The position numbers were made by a program, and so were the translations under genes. A model generated the notes under the pieces. It had not been told where the DNA came from and did no database searches. It saw nothing but the letters and a program-made list of their open reading frames with translations. Shown here piece after piece: positions 1 through 7,284 of a DNA stretch of 64,000 nucleotides (position 1 is the first letter of the stretch; every line of letters begins with the position of its first letter). This stretch comes from an uncultured Rhodospirillales bacterium (GTDB taxonomy: Bacteria; Pseudomonadota; Alphaproteobacteria; CACIAM-22H2), in NCBI GenBank assembly GCA_937926175.1, contig CALANV010000044.1, forward strand, positions 124,001 through 188,000. Direction: 5' to 3'.

Positions 1-1
1 G

Positions 2-553
2 GAGAAGTTCCTGGCGACGTGGCGCGCCTACAACGACATGATCAACCGCCACAAGACGAACGACCTGTCGGAATCGCAGCCGACCAAGGGCAACATCGCC
101 GGCGGCCTGACGACGATCGAGGAAAAGGCGTTCGGCAATTTCCAGAAGATCGGCCGCAACACGAAATTCATCGACGTCCTGAAGCCGGCCGAGGCGCCGT
201 CGAAGGGTCCCGGGCTCTACTTCATGGACACTTCATCGGCGGCCGCGGAATGTGTGACGCTTCAGGCGGCAGGCGGCTTCGTCGTCCATCTGTTTCCGAC
301 CGGCCAGGGTAACGTGATCGGCAATCCGATCGAGCCGGTCATCAAGCTGACCGCGAACCCGCGGACGGCGCGGGAGATGAGCGAGCACATCGACCTCGAC
401 GTCTCGGGCATTCTGCGGCGCGAGATGACGCTGGACGAGGCGGGCGACCGCCTGATCGACATCATGATCCGGACCTGCAACGGCCGTCTCACCGCAGCCG
501 AAGCCCTGGGGCACCGCGAGTTCGTGCTGACCAAGCTCTATCAGAGCGCATGA
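2..553 (+). CDS. suyB: Sulfolactate sulfo-lyase large subunit-like (SuyB / UxaA family), C-terminal part
   Basis: The frame is open from the left edge of the window, so only about the last 183 residues are present and the start lies outside. The sequence is the C-terminal region of the UxaA/altronate-dehydratase superfamily. It has the GLYFMDTSSAAAE segment, a glycine-rich HLFPTGQGNVIGNP segment, and an end in GHREFVLTKLYQSA, which I associate with SuyB rather than with sugar-acid dehydratases. SuyAB cleaves (R)-3-sulfolactate to pyruvate and sulfite in the cytoplasm. The context supports a sulfonate role, because a TauE-type exporter, a NitT/TauT ABC importer and SlcC- and ComC-like dehydrogenases follow on the same strand. 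An altronate or galactarate dehydratase remains possible because the diagnostic N-terminus is missing. Confidence 0.65.
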   Translation, partial: EKFLATWRAYNDMINRHKTNDLSESQPTKGNIAGGLTTIEEKAFGNFQKIGRNTKFIDVLKPAEAPSKGPGLYFMDTSSAAAECVTLQAAGGFVVHLFPTGQGNVIGNPIEPVIKLTANPRTAREMSEHIDLDVSGILRREMTLDEAGDRLIDIMIRTCNGRLTAAEALGHREFVLTKLYQSA

Positions 554-629
554 GGCCATAACCCTCCGCCCAGAGAGGGGCCGACAAGAGCCGCGGGCAA
601 GCGGCCGTCAGCCATGGGGAGGAAACGTA

Positions 630-1361
630 TTGAGCGACGCGACGCTCACGGTACGGATCTGGCGCGGGACCGAGGGAGGACGGTTCGAGACGTATACCGT
701 GCCGCACCGCGAGAGCCAGACGGTCCTGGACGTCGTCACCTGGATCCAGCGCCGCATCGACCCGACGCTGTCCTATCGCTATGCCTGCCGTGTCGGCATG
801 TGCGGGTCGTGCGCGATGACCGTGAACGGCGTACCGTGATGGACATGCCGCACGCATGTGGCGAAGGTCGCGGACAGCAACGGCATCACGGTCGCCCCGC
901 TCCGCAATCTGCCGATCATCAAGGATCTCGCGGTCGATATGACCGGCTTCTTCGACAAGTGGGCGCGCGCCCAGGGCCGCTTCGTGCCGGGCCCCGGCGC
1001 GGCGACGGATTTCGCCGTGGTGCCGCCCGACAGCCGCGAGCGCCGGGCCGCCGATGCGGCGATCGAGTGCATCGGCTGCGGCGTGTGCCATGCCGCCTGC
1101 GACGTCGTGTCGTGGAACCCGGATTATCTCGGTCCCGCCGCGCTCAACCGGGCCTGGACGCTCGTCAATGACGTGCGCGACGGCGCGCGCGACGGCGCGC
1201 GCGACGAACGCCTGGCGGCGGTTGCAGGCGATGCGGGTTGCCATGCCTGTCATACGCAGCAGAACTGTCGCGCGTTCTGTCCGAAGCATCTCGATCCCAC
1301 CGCTTCGATCGCGGGCCTCAAGCGTGCGACGGTGCTTGCGGCGCTCAAGGGGAAGATCTGA
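630..1361 (+). pseudogene. Fumarate reductase/succinate dehydrogenase-like iron-sulfur subunit with in-frame TGA
   Basis: The gene starts at TTG 630 behind a GGGGAGGA ribosome-binding site and would give 243 residues. The N-terminal ferredoxin domain has C53, C58, C61 and C73 for the [2Fe-2S] cluster. The C-terminal part has CIGCGVC and CHACH...NCRAFCPKHLDP for the [4Fe-4S] and [3Fe-4S] clusters. A TGA at 837-839 interrupts it between V-N-G-V-P and W-T-C-R, where the family normally has Arg, and both halves are in the same frame. This fits a CGA-to-TGA change. A 12-bp unit is tandemly duplicated in frame at 1179-1202 (DGAR-DGAR). The subunit would carry electrons from the flavoprotein at 7285 to the cytochrome b subunits just downstream. 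Confidence 0.8.
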
Positions 1362-1364
1362 GCG

Positions 1365-1712
1365 ATGTCGGGAGCGTCGCGGCGCATCGAGACTCTGCTG
1401 TGGACCGCGCAGCGCGCCTCGGCGGCGGTGCTCGCCGTCTGCGTCGCAGTCCATCTGGTGACGGTCGTCTATGCCGTGCGCGGCGGGCTCTCGGCCGCGG
1501 AGATCCTGGCGCGCACGCGGGGTTCCGTCGGTTGGCTGCTCTTCTACGGCCTGTTCGTGCTTGCCGTCGCGGTGCATGCGCCGCTGGGCGTACGCACGAT
1601 CCTGCGCGAAATGACGCCGTGGCGCGGCCGCTCGCTCGACGTGGCCGCCGCCGCGTTCGCACTGTTCCTCGTCGCGTTCGGCTGGCGCGCGATCGGAGGG
1701 CTGTTCGCATGA
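1365..1712 (+). CDS. Fumarate reductase/succinate dehydrogenase cytochrome b-like membrane subunit
   Basis: This 115-residue protein has three hydrophobic segments (about residues 16-35, 55-77 and 93-112) and histidines in the first two (VHLVTVV and VHAPLGV) that could ligate heme. It begins three bases after the iron-sulfur subunit and overlaps the next membrane subunit as ATGA. Size, topology and position match one of the two small anchor chains of an SDH/FRD-type complex in the inner membrane, passing electrons to or from quinone. It is intact, unlike its neighbours. The assignment rests on context as much as on sequence. Confidence 0.65.
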   Translation: MSGASRRIETLLWTAQRASAAVLAVCVAVHLVTVVYAVRGGLSAAEILARTRGSVGWLLFYGLFVLAVAVHAPLGVRTILREMTPWRGRSLDVAAAAFALFLVAFGWRAIGGLFA

Positions 1713-2095
1713 TTGGGAGTCCCGGCATGAGCGCGAGGCGCGCGCATCTCACTTGACGGGCCCGTACGCATTCCAACTACGCGGCCGTCGTCGTGCATCG
1801 CCTGTCAGGGTTGCTGCTGGCGCTGTTCCTTCCGTTCCACTTCTGGGCCCTCGGCCAGGCGATCCGGGGTGAGGCCGCGCTCGACGGTTTCCTGCGCTGG
1901 ACGGCGCATCCGATCCTGAAGCTCGCCGAGACCGTCCTCGTCATGCTGCTCGCGGCCCACTTGGCCGGCGGGCTGCGGCTGCTTGCGATCGAATTCGGCG
2001 GCTGGCGCGACTGGCAACGTACGGCGGTGGCGGCCACGGCCGGGTTCGGCCTCGCCGTCGGCCTGTTGTTCCTGTTGAACGTGACCGGTCCATGA
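1709..2095 (+). pseudogene. Second SDH/FRD cytochrome b-like subunit, in-frame TGA near the N-terminus
   Basis: The likely start, ATG 1709, overlaps the stop of the preceding subunit. The frame is broken by TGA at 1754-1756, after M-S-A-R-R-A-H-L-T, and then continues in the same frame with THSNYAAVVVHRLSG. The rest is a typical SdhC-like chain: HRLSG followed by a second His in the FLPFHFW helix, then AAHLAGGLRLL and a last hydrophobic helix ending in NVTGP. Three transmembrane helices are expected. A restart at ATG 1793 would give 100 residues but would lose the conserved Ser-Asn-Tyr region before the first helix. Together with the previous subunit it would anchor the flavoprotein and iron-sulfur subunits at the membrane. 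Confidence 0.7.
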
Positions 2096-2819
2096 GTGCG
2101 GTGACGGGCGACCTGCTGCTTTCGCTCACGACGTTCGTCGCGGCGTTCGCCTCGGGTCTCGCCGGATTCGCCTTCGCACTGATTGCAAGCGGAATCTATC
2201 TCTACGTGCTGACACCGGCGAAGCGGTACCGCTGGTGCTAGCCTGCTCGCTCGCGGCGCAGATCATGACGCTGGTGGCGCTCAAGGGCGTCATCGACTGG
2301 AAGCGACTGCATCCGTTTCTGATCGGCGGGATCGCCGGTATCCCGCTCGGCGCGTTGCTGCTGCAGCACATTGACGTGCCGGTGTTCCGGTTCGCCGTCG
2401 GCATCTTCCTGGTCGCCTACAGCGTCTTCATGTTCCTGCGCCCCGTCGCGGCGGCGATCGATGCCGGCGGGCGCGCCGTCGACGGCGCGATCGGTTTTGT
2501 CGGCGGCGTCATGGGCGGGCTCGCCGGCCTCTCAGGGGCAGTCCCGACGATCTGGTGCGGACTGCGCGGCTGGCCGAAGCAGATCCAGCGCGGCGTGTAC
2601 CAACCCTACATTTTCGTAATGCAGCTCCTGGCCCTGATCTGGCTGGGCGGGCTCGGGACGATCGGAATGCGGACGGCGACGCAGTCCCTGATCTGTCTGC
2701 CGGCGCTCGTGATCGGCACGTGGCTCGGCTTCAAACTCTATGCCCGCGTCGATGATGCGCAGTTCAGGCGCATCATCCTGCTGCTGCTCATGGGTTCCGG
2801 GATCGGTCTGCTCATGTGA
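2092..2819 (+). pseudogene. TauE/SafE-type sulfite/organoanion exporter, frameshifted
   Basis: ATG 2092 overlaps the previous stop. The first frame gives MSAVTGDLLLSLTTFVAAFASG and then GFAFALIASGIY, but runs into TAG at 2239-2241. The continuation (VLACSLAAQIMTLVALKG to the stop at 2817-2819) is in another frame. Restoring one G near 2216-2221 (CCGGCGGAAGCG instead of CCGGCGAAGCG) joins them into one 242-residue polytopic protein with the two-half TauE/SafE layout. Such proteins (SuyZ/TauZ) export sulfite or import/export sulfonates in sulfonate degraders. Its position between a SuyB-like gene and an ABC sulfonate-type importer fits sulfite efflux. Translation as read would stop after 49 residues. 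Confidence 0.75.
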
Positions 2820-2886
2820 TACTTCGCGAAATCAAAATCAGCCGGTGGAAGATCGGCGCAGCTCGAACAGGAGGAGGAACACGGCC

Positions 2887-3903
2887 ATGACGATACGAGG
2901 ATTCAATCGGTCGATCTGTCTGGCGATCTCGGCAGCTGCCGTCGCCGTGTTGTTTTGTGCGTCCGCGCGTGCCGAGACGGACACGGTGCGTATCGCCAAG
3001 CAGTTCGGAATCTCCTACCTGCCGCTCACGGTAATGGAGGAGAAGAAGCTGGTCGAAAAGCACGCCAAGGCCGCCGGCCTCGGCGCCATCAAGACCGAGT
3101 GGACGAAGTTCAGCTCCGGCGCCGCGATGAACGAGGCGCTGATCTCGGGCAGCCTCGACTTTCCTTCGGGCGGGGTCGGTCCTCTCGTCACGATCTGGGC
3201 CAGGACGAAGGGAAACCTGAACGTCAAGAGCGTTTCGTCGATCAATTCGATGCCGCTGTATCTCAACACCATCAATCCGAACGTGAAGACCGTGAAGGAC
3301 TTCACGGACAAGGACAAGATTGCGCTGCCGGCGGTGAAGGTGTCGATCCAGGCGGTGACGCTGCAGATGGCGGTGGAGAAGGCGTTCGGCAAGCACGATG
3401 CCCTGGACCGGCTGACGGTGTCGATGTCGCATCCTGACGGAATGGCGGCGATGATGTCGGGACAGAGCGAGATCACGGCCCATTTCACCTCGGCGCCGTT
3501 CCAGTACCTGGAACTGGAGGACAAGCGGGTGCACCGCGTGTTCAGCTCGTTCGAGGTGCTGGGCGGCCCCGCTACTTTCAACACGATCTGGACGACCACG
3601 GAATTTCGCGAGAAGAACCCGAAGACCTACAAGGTCTTCCTGGCGGCGGTCGAGGAGGCGACCGAGTGGATAAACGCCAACAAGAAGGAGGCGGCGGCGC
3701 TGTGGATCAAGGCCGAGAACTCCAGACTACCGCAGGAGTTCGTCGAGAGGATCCTGAACGATCCGGACAACGTCTTCACCACGACCCCGCAGAACGTGAT
3801 GAAGTATGCCGAGTTCATGCACAAGGTCGGCTCGATCCGGAACATGCCCGGGTCGTGGAAGGAGATGTTCTTCCCAGAGATTCACGACAAACAGGGAAGC
3901 TGA
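2887..3903 (+). CDS. NitT/TauT-family ABC transporter substrate-binding protein
   Basis: This periplasmic binding protein of 338 residues has a clear Sec signal peptide (hydrophobic run followed by SARA-ETD, cleavage near residue 29). ATG 2887 is chosen because it follows GAGGAGGA and starts the signal peptide. An in-frame ATG at 2740 would lie inside the previous gene. The body shows the NMT1/TauA-like fold pattern: FGISYLPLTVMEEKKLVEKHA near the mature start and SGSLDFPSGGVGPLV. The family binds nitrate, taurine, sulfonates, thiamine precursors and similar anions, so the substrate cannot be read from sequence alone. The surrounding genes favour a sulfonated carboxylic acid. It forms an operon with the ATPase and permease that follow. 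Confidence 0.8.
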   Translation: MTIRGFNRSICLAISAAAVAVLFCASARAETDTVRIAKQFGISYLPLTVMEEKKLVEKHAKAAGLGAIKTEWTKFSSGAAMNEALISGSLDFPSGGVGPLVTIWARTKGNLNVKSVSSINSMPLYLNTINPNVKTVKDFTDKDKIALPAVKVSIQAVTLQMAVEKAFGKHDALDRLTVSMSHPDGMAAMMSGQSEITAHFTSAPFQYLELEDKRVHRVFSSFEVLGGPATFNTIWTTTEFREKNPKTYKVFLAAVEEATEWINANKKEAAALWIKAENSRLPQEFVERILNDPDNVFTTTPQNVMKYAEFMHKVGSIRNMPGSWKEMFFPEIHDKQGS

Positions 3904-3928
3904 GGCGCACGTCAGGCCCGGCGCTTCG

Positions 3929-4747
3929 CTGTCGAACGTCGCGCCGCTGCTCGAGGTCGACGGCGTCACGCTCCAGTACAAGACGCGCGACCATTTGGTG
4001 ACGGCGACATATCGGGTGAGCTTCAACGTCTACCCGGCCGACCGGTTCGTGCCGCTCGGACCGTCCGGTTGCGGCAAGTCGACGCTGCTCAAGGGCGTGG
4101 CCGGCTTCATGCGGCCGGTCGAAGGCAACATCCGACTGCAGGGGCGGCCCGTCGACCGCCCCGGCCCGGATCGCATGATGGTGTTCCAGGAGTTCGACCA
4201 GCTCCTGCCCTGGAAGACCGTGCTGCAGAACGTCATGTTTCCGATGCTGGTCAGCGGCAAGTACCGCCGCGACGAGGCGGAGGACCGCGCGCTCAAGTAC
4301 ATCGACAAGGTCAACCTCACCAAGTTCCGCGACGTCCATCCGCACATGCTGTCCGGCGGCATGAAGCAGCGCGTTGGCGGCATGAAGCAGCGCGTTGCCA
4401 TCGCCCGTGCGATGGCGATGGAGCCGGATATTCTGCTGATGGACGAACCGTTCGCGGCCCTCGACGCGTTGACCCGCCGCAAGATGCAGGAGGAGCTGAT
4501 CCAGCTGTGGGAGGAAACGCGGTTCTCCGTGCTGTTCGTGACGCATTCGATCGAGGAGGCGATCATCGTCGGCTCGCGCATCCTCGTCCTCAGCCCGCAC
4601 CCGGGGCGCGTCAAGGCCGAGCTGAACGCGCATCAGTTCAGTCATGACCACCAGGGCGGGCCCGAGTTCATGGCCCTCAACCAGCGCATCCACAACATGC
4701 TGTTTGCGGAGCGCATCGAGCAGGAGCGAGTGACCGGCCATGGCTGA
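3929..4747 (+). CDS. NitT/TauT-family ABC transporter ATP-binding protein
   Basis: The protein carries all ABC ATPase motifs: Walker A GPSGCGKST, a Q-loop at VFQEFDQLLPW, Walker B ILLMDEPFAALD, and the switch His in LFVTHSIEEAI. It energises sulfonate-type import together with the flanking genes. Two things are odd. There is no in-frame ATG, GTG or TTG between the preceding stop (3901-3903) and the conserved N-terminal LLEVDGVTL. The only ATG, at 3806, lies inside the previous gene, so a CTG at 3929 is given as a placeholder and the true start may have been lost. The signature region also contains an exact in-frame 21-bp tandem duplication (4355-4396), giving LSGGMKQRV-GGMKQRV before AIARAM, which could disturb the signature helix. 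Confidence 0.75.
   Translation: MSNVAPLLEVDGVTLQYKTRDHLVTATYRVSFNVYPADRFVPLGPSGCGKSTLLKGVAGFMRPVEGNIRLQGRPVDRPGPDRMMVFQEFDQLLPWKTVLQNVMFPMLVSGKYRRDEAEDRALKYIDKVNLTKFRDVHPHMLSGGMKQRVGGMKQRVAIARAMAMEPDILLMDEPFAALDALTRRKMQEELIQLWEETRFSVLFVTHSIEEAIIVGSRILVLSPHPGRVKAELNAHQFSHDHQGGPEFMALNQRIHNMLFAERIEQERVTGHG
4355..4396 (+). repeat. 21-bp exact tandem duplication inside the ABC ATPase signature region
   Basis: The 21-base unit at 4355-4375 (ggcggcatgaagcagcgcgt plus t) is repeated exactly at 4376-4396. It adds seven residues (GGMKQRV) directly after the LSGGMKQR signature. The reading frame is kept. Confidence 0.9.
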
Positions 4748-5623
4748 CGTGCGAACCACCTTCTCGCCACCGGTCCGCGCAGAGTTCGAGAACAGGACGC
4801 TCGAGGAAGGTCAGATCGGTGACGTCGCCCGCCCGCTCTCCCTCTGGGAGCGGATCACCAACGTCGACGCCGTCCGCAAGGCCATGATCCTGGTCGTGCT
4901 CGCCGCGGCGTGGGAGCTCTATGCCCGGTGGGTGAACAATCAGCTGATGCTGCCCGCGTTCAGCGACACCGTTGCGGCGCTGTTCGATGCGACCATGCAC
5001 GGGCCGCTCGTCGACCGGGTCTGGACGTCGATCAAGGTCCTGATGATGGGCTATGCGGCCGGCATCTTCCTTGCCGCCGTCTTCACGACGCTCGCCGTTT
5101 CGACCCGCATCGGCACCGATCTGCTCTCGACCCTGACGTCGATGTTCAATCCGTTGCCGGCGATCGCGCTGCTGCCGCTTACGCCGCTGTGGTTCGGGCT
5201 CGGCACCCCCAGCCTCGCCTTCGTCATCATCCATTCCGTGCTGTGGGCGGTGGCGCTCAATACGCATACCGGCTTTCTTTCGGTGCCCGAGACGCAACGC
5301 ATGGCGGGACAGAATTACGGCCTCAAGGGCCTGCGCTATGTCATGAACATCCTCATCCCGGCTGCGTTTCCGTCGATTCTGGCCGGCCTCAAGATCGGTT
5401 GGGCCTTCGCCTGGCGCACGCTGATCGCGCCGAACTCGTGTTCGGCGTTTCGTCGGGTTCCGGCGGTCTCGGCTGGTTCATCTTCGAGAACCGCAACCAG
5501 CTCGAGACGGCTTACGTGTTCGCGGGCCTCACGGCCGTCATCATCATCGGCCTCGTGGTCGAGAGCATCATCTTCCGCACGGTCGAGATGAAGACCGTGC
5601 GCAAATGGGGTATGCAGCGATGA
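4740..5623 (+). pseudogene. NitT/TauT-family ABC transporter permease, frameshifted near the C-terminus
   Basis: ATG 4740 overlaps the end of the ATPase gene. The first frame encodes a BPD-type inner-membrane permease with several helices and the EAA-like loop (LKGLRYVMNILIPAAFPSILAGLKIGWAFAWRTLIA). It then leaves the family frame. The expected continuation (AELVFGVSSGSGGLGWFIFENRN, ending TVRKWGMQR) is in another frame and stops at 5621-5623. Adding one G near 5428-5431 (GCGGCCGAA instead of GCGCCGAA) restores a 294-residue protein of normal length. As read, the protein ends at 5591 with a Ser/Arg-rich tail and lacks its last helix. The restored stop overlaps the next start as ATGA, which supports the restored reading. 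Confidence 0.8.
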
Positions 5624-6522
5624 GCGACCAGGACGAGGCCGCGAAGCTTCACGTCGACCCGGGTGCGGTGGAGGAGGCAGCCAAGTTTCTCTATATCCGC
5701 GCGCTCAAGGTCCTGCCGGACGACATCCAGGCCGGTTTCCGCCGCCTCGATGCGACCGAAAGCGATGCGACGGCCAAGACGATTCTCGCCACCATGATCG
5801 AGAACATCGCCGTCGCCGAACGCACCGATAACCTGCTGTGCCAGGATACCGTCATCCCGATCTACAACGTTCTCATCGGCCGCCACGTCGAGATCGACGG
5901 CGTCGCGCTCAAGGAAGCGATCCGGCGCGGGGTCGAGCGGGCGACGCGGGAGCATCCGCTGCGCTCGTCGGTCGTCCACCCGATCACGCGCGTGAACGAG
6001 CATACCTCGTGCGGTCCGGGCGTGCCGGTGATCAACATCGACTTCATGGAGACGCCGCGCGAACTCAGGATCGAGATGATCCCGAAGGGCTCCGGGGCCG
6101 AGAACGGCTCGTTCCTGAAGATGTGCATTCCGGCCGTCGGCGTCGACGGGGTGAAGACGTTCGTGATCGACCGCGTCATGGAAGCGGGCGGCAAGGTGTG
6201 CCCGCCGACCATCGTCGGCGTCGGCGTGGGCGGCACGTCGGATCTCTGCATGCATCTCGCCAAGGTCGCGGCGACGCGGCCGCTCGGATCGGTGTGTCCC
6301 GACCCCGAGGGCGCGAAGCTCGAGCGCATGCTGACCGAAGCCGTGAACGCGCTCGGCATCGGGCCGCAAGGGCTGGGAGGCGATTCGACGGCGTTCGCCG
6401 TCCATGTCGAGCTGGCCGCGACCCACATCACGATGAACCCGGTCGCGGTCAACATCCAGTGCCACTCGGCACGCCGCGCGACCGCGACCTTCACGCCGCG
6501 CGGGGTCAAGATCGGATTCTGA
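5620..6522 (+). CDS. Class-I fumarase-like / tartrate dehydratase-type hydro-lyase, alpha subunit
   Basis: This 300-residue protein matches the N-terminal (Fe-S) half of class-I fumarases and the TtdA subunit of tartrate dehydratase. It has LLCQDTVIPIYN with C74, a likely ligand of the [4Fe-4S] cluster, then NEHTSCGPGVPVINIDF, and GVGVGGTSDLCMHLAK. ATG 5620 overlaps the permease stop, so translation is probably coupled. The beta half is the next gene, two bases downstream. Such enzymes hydrate fumarate or substituted fumarates (mesaconate, tartrate in reverse) in the cytoplasm. Placement beside SDH-like subunits suggests that it hydrates the unsaturated acid they produce. The exact substrate is inference. 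Confidence 0.8.
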   Translation: MSDQDEAAKLHVDPGAVEEAAKFLYIRALKVLPDDIQAGFRRLDATESDATAKTILATMIENIAVAERTDNLLCQDTVIPIYNVLIGRHVEIDGVALKEAIRRGVERATREHPLRSSVVHPITRVNEHTSCGPGVPVINIDFMETPRELRIEMIPKGSGAENGSFLKMCIPAVGVDGVKTFVIDRVMEAGGKVCPPTIVGVGVGGTSDLCMHLAKVAATRPLGSVCPDPEGAKLERMLTEAVNALGIGPQGLGGDSTAFAVHVELAATHITMNPVAVNIQCHSARRATATFTPRGVKIGF

Positions 6523-6523
6523 C

Positions 6524-7126
6524 ATGGCGCACTACGACTTCGACATGCCGGTCACGGAATCGCAGACGCGACGGCTTCGTGTCGGCGACACCGTGACGCT
6601 CAACGGCACGCTCTACGGCATCCGGGATGCGACGCAGATCCACATGTTCGACCGCGGGTGGACGACGCGCTTCGACCTGAACGGTCACGCCGTCATTCAC
6701 ACGGCGCCCAACGTGCGCAAGGTTGCACGGTCGCCCCGGCACCCGGCAGGCTATGCGCCCGTCTGCATCGGCACGACAACCTCGGCGCGCATGGAGCGTT
6801 TCTCGCGGCCGCGGATGGCGCAGTACGGCGTGCGCCTCATCATCGGCAAGGGCGGACTCGGCGCCGACTCGGCCCGGGCGTTCGCCGAGCGGGGCGGCAT
6901 CTATCTCGCCATCATCGGCGGTACCGCCGCGCTCGAGACGACCTGGATCGAGGCGATCGAGGACGTCGACCTCGATGATCTCAATCCCGAAAGCCTGTGG
7001 AAATTCAGGGTGAAAGGGTTCGGTCCGCTGCTGGTCGCGATGGACAGCCGCGGTGCCTCGCTCTACGACCGGGTCAGGACGACCGCGAGGCCCGCCGCGC
7101 CAGGGCACTCGCCGCCATGGGCGTGA
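6524..7126 (+). CDS. Class-I fumarase-like / tartrate dehydratase-type hydro-lyase, beta subunit
   Basis: The protein (200 residues as read) is the C-terminal swivelling domain of class-I fumarases (FumA C-terminus / TtdB). It has the VGDTVTLNGTLYGIRDA opening, GKGGLG at mid-length, and GIYLAIIGGTAAL with the downstream LWKFRVKGFGPLLVAMDSRG block. It pairs with the alpha subunit immediately upstream. The last 17 residues (TTARPAAPGHSPPWA) look unlike the family. The neighbouring frame reads DDREARRARALAAMGVKA and stops at 7132-7134, so a lost base near 7070-7074 (GTCCAGG read as GTCAGG) probably altered the extreme C-terminus. The catalytic part is unaffected. Confidence 0.78.
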   Translation: MAHYDFDMPVTESQTRRLRVGDTVTLNGTLYGIRDATQIHMFDRGWTTRFDLNGHAVIHTAPNVRKVARSPRHPAGYAPVCIGTTTSARMERFSRPRMAQYGVRLIIGKGGLGADSARAFAERGGIYLAIIGGTAALETTWIEAIEDVDLDDLNPESLWKFRVKGFGPLLVAMDSRGASLYDRVRTTARPAAPGHSPPWA

Positions 7127-7284
7127 AGGCTTGAGGAAATGAGGAAACCGTTGGAGCGGGGAGGAAGGCGTCTTGAATCACGGAGACCCGAAGGCACGCG
7201 GATGAATTCCGGCGCTCGTCATGCGCCATTCACCTTCTTGCGTGCCTTCATGACGTTTGGGCCCGTTCACTCTCGCTGCCCCTG

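Noticed and set aside
2..553. Altronate or galactarate dehydratase
   Set aside because: The C-terminal GHREFVLTKLYQSA end and the sulfonate-type neighbours fit SuyB better. It is kept as an alternative because the N-terminus is outside the window.
837..839. General TGA recoding (for example TGA read as Trp or Arg)
   Set aside because: TGA ends many intact genes in the window at the expected family C-terminus, so the two in-frame TGA codons are better explained as mutations or errors.
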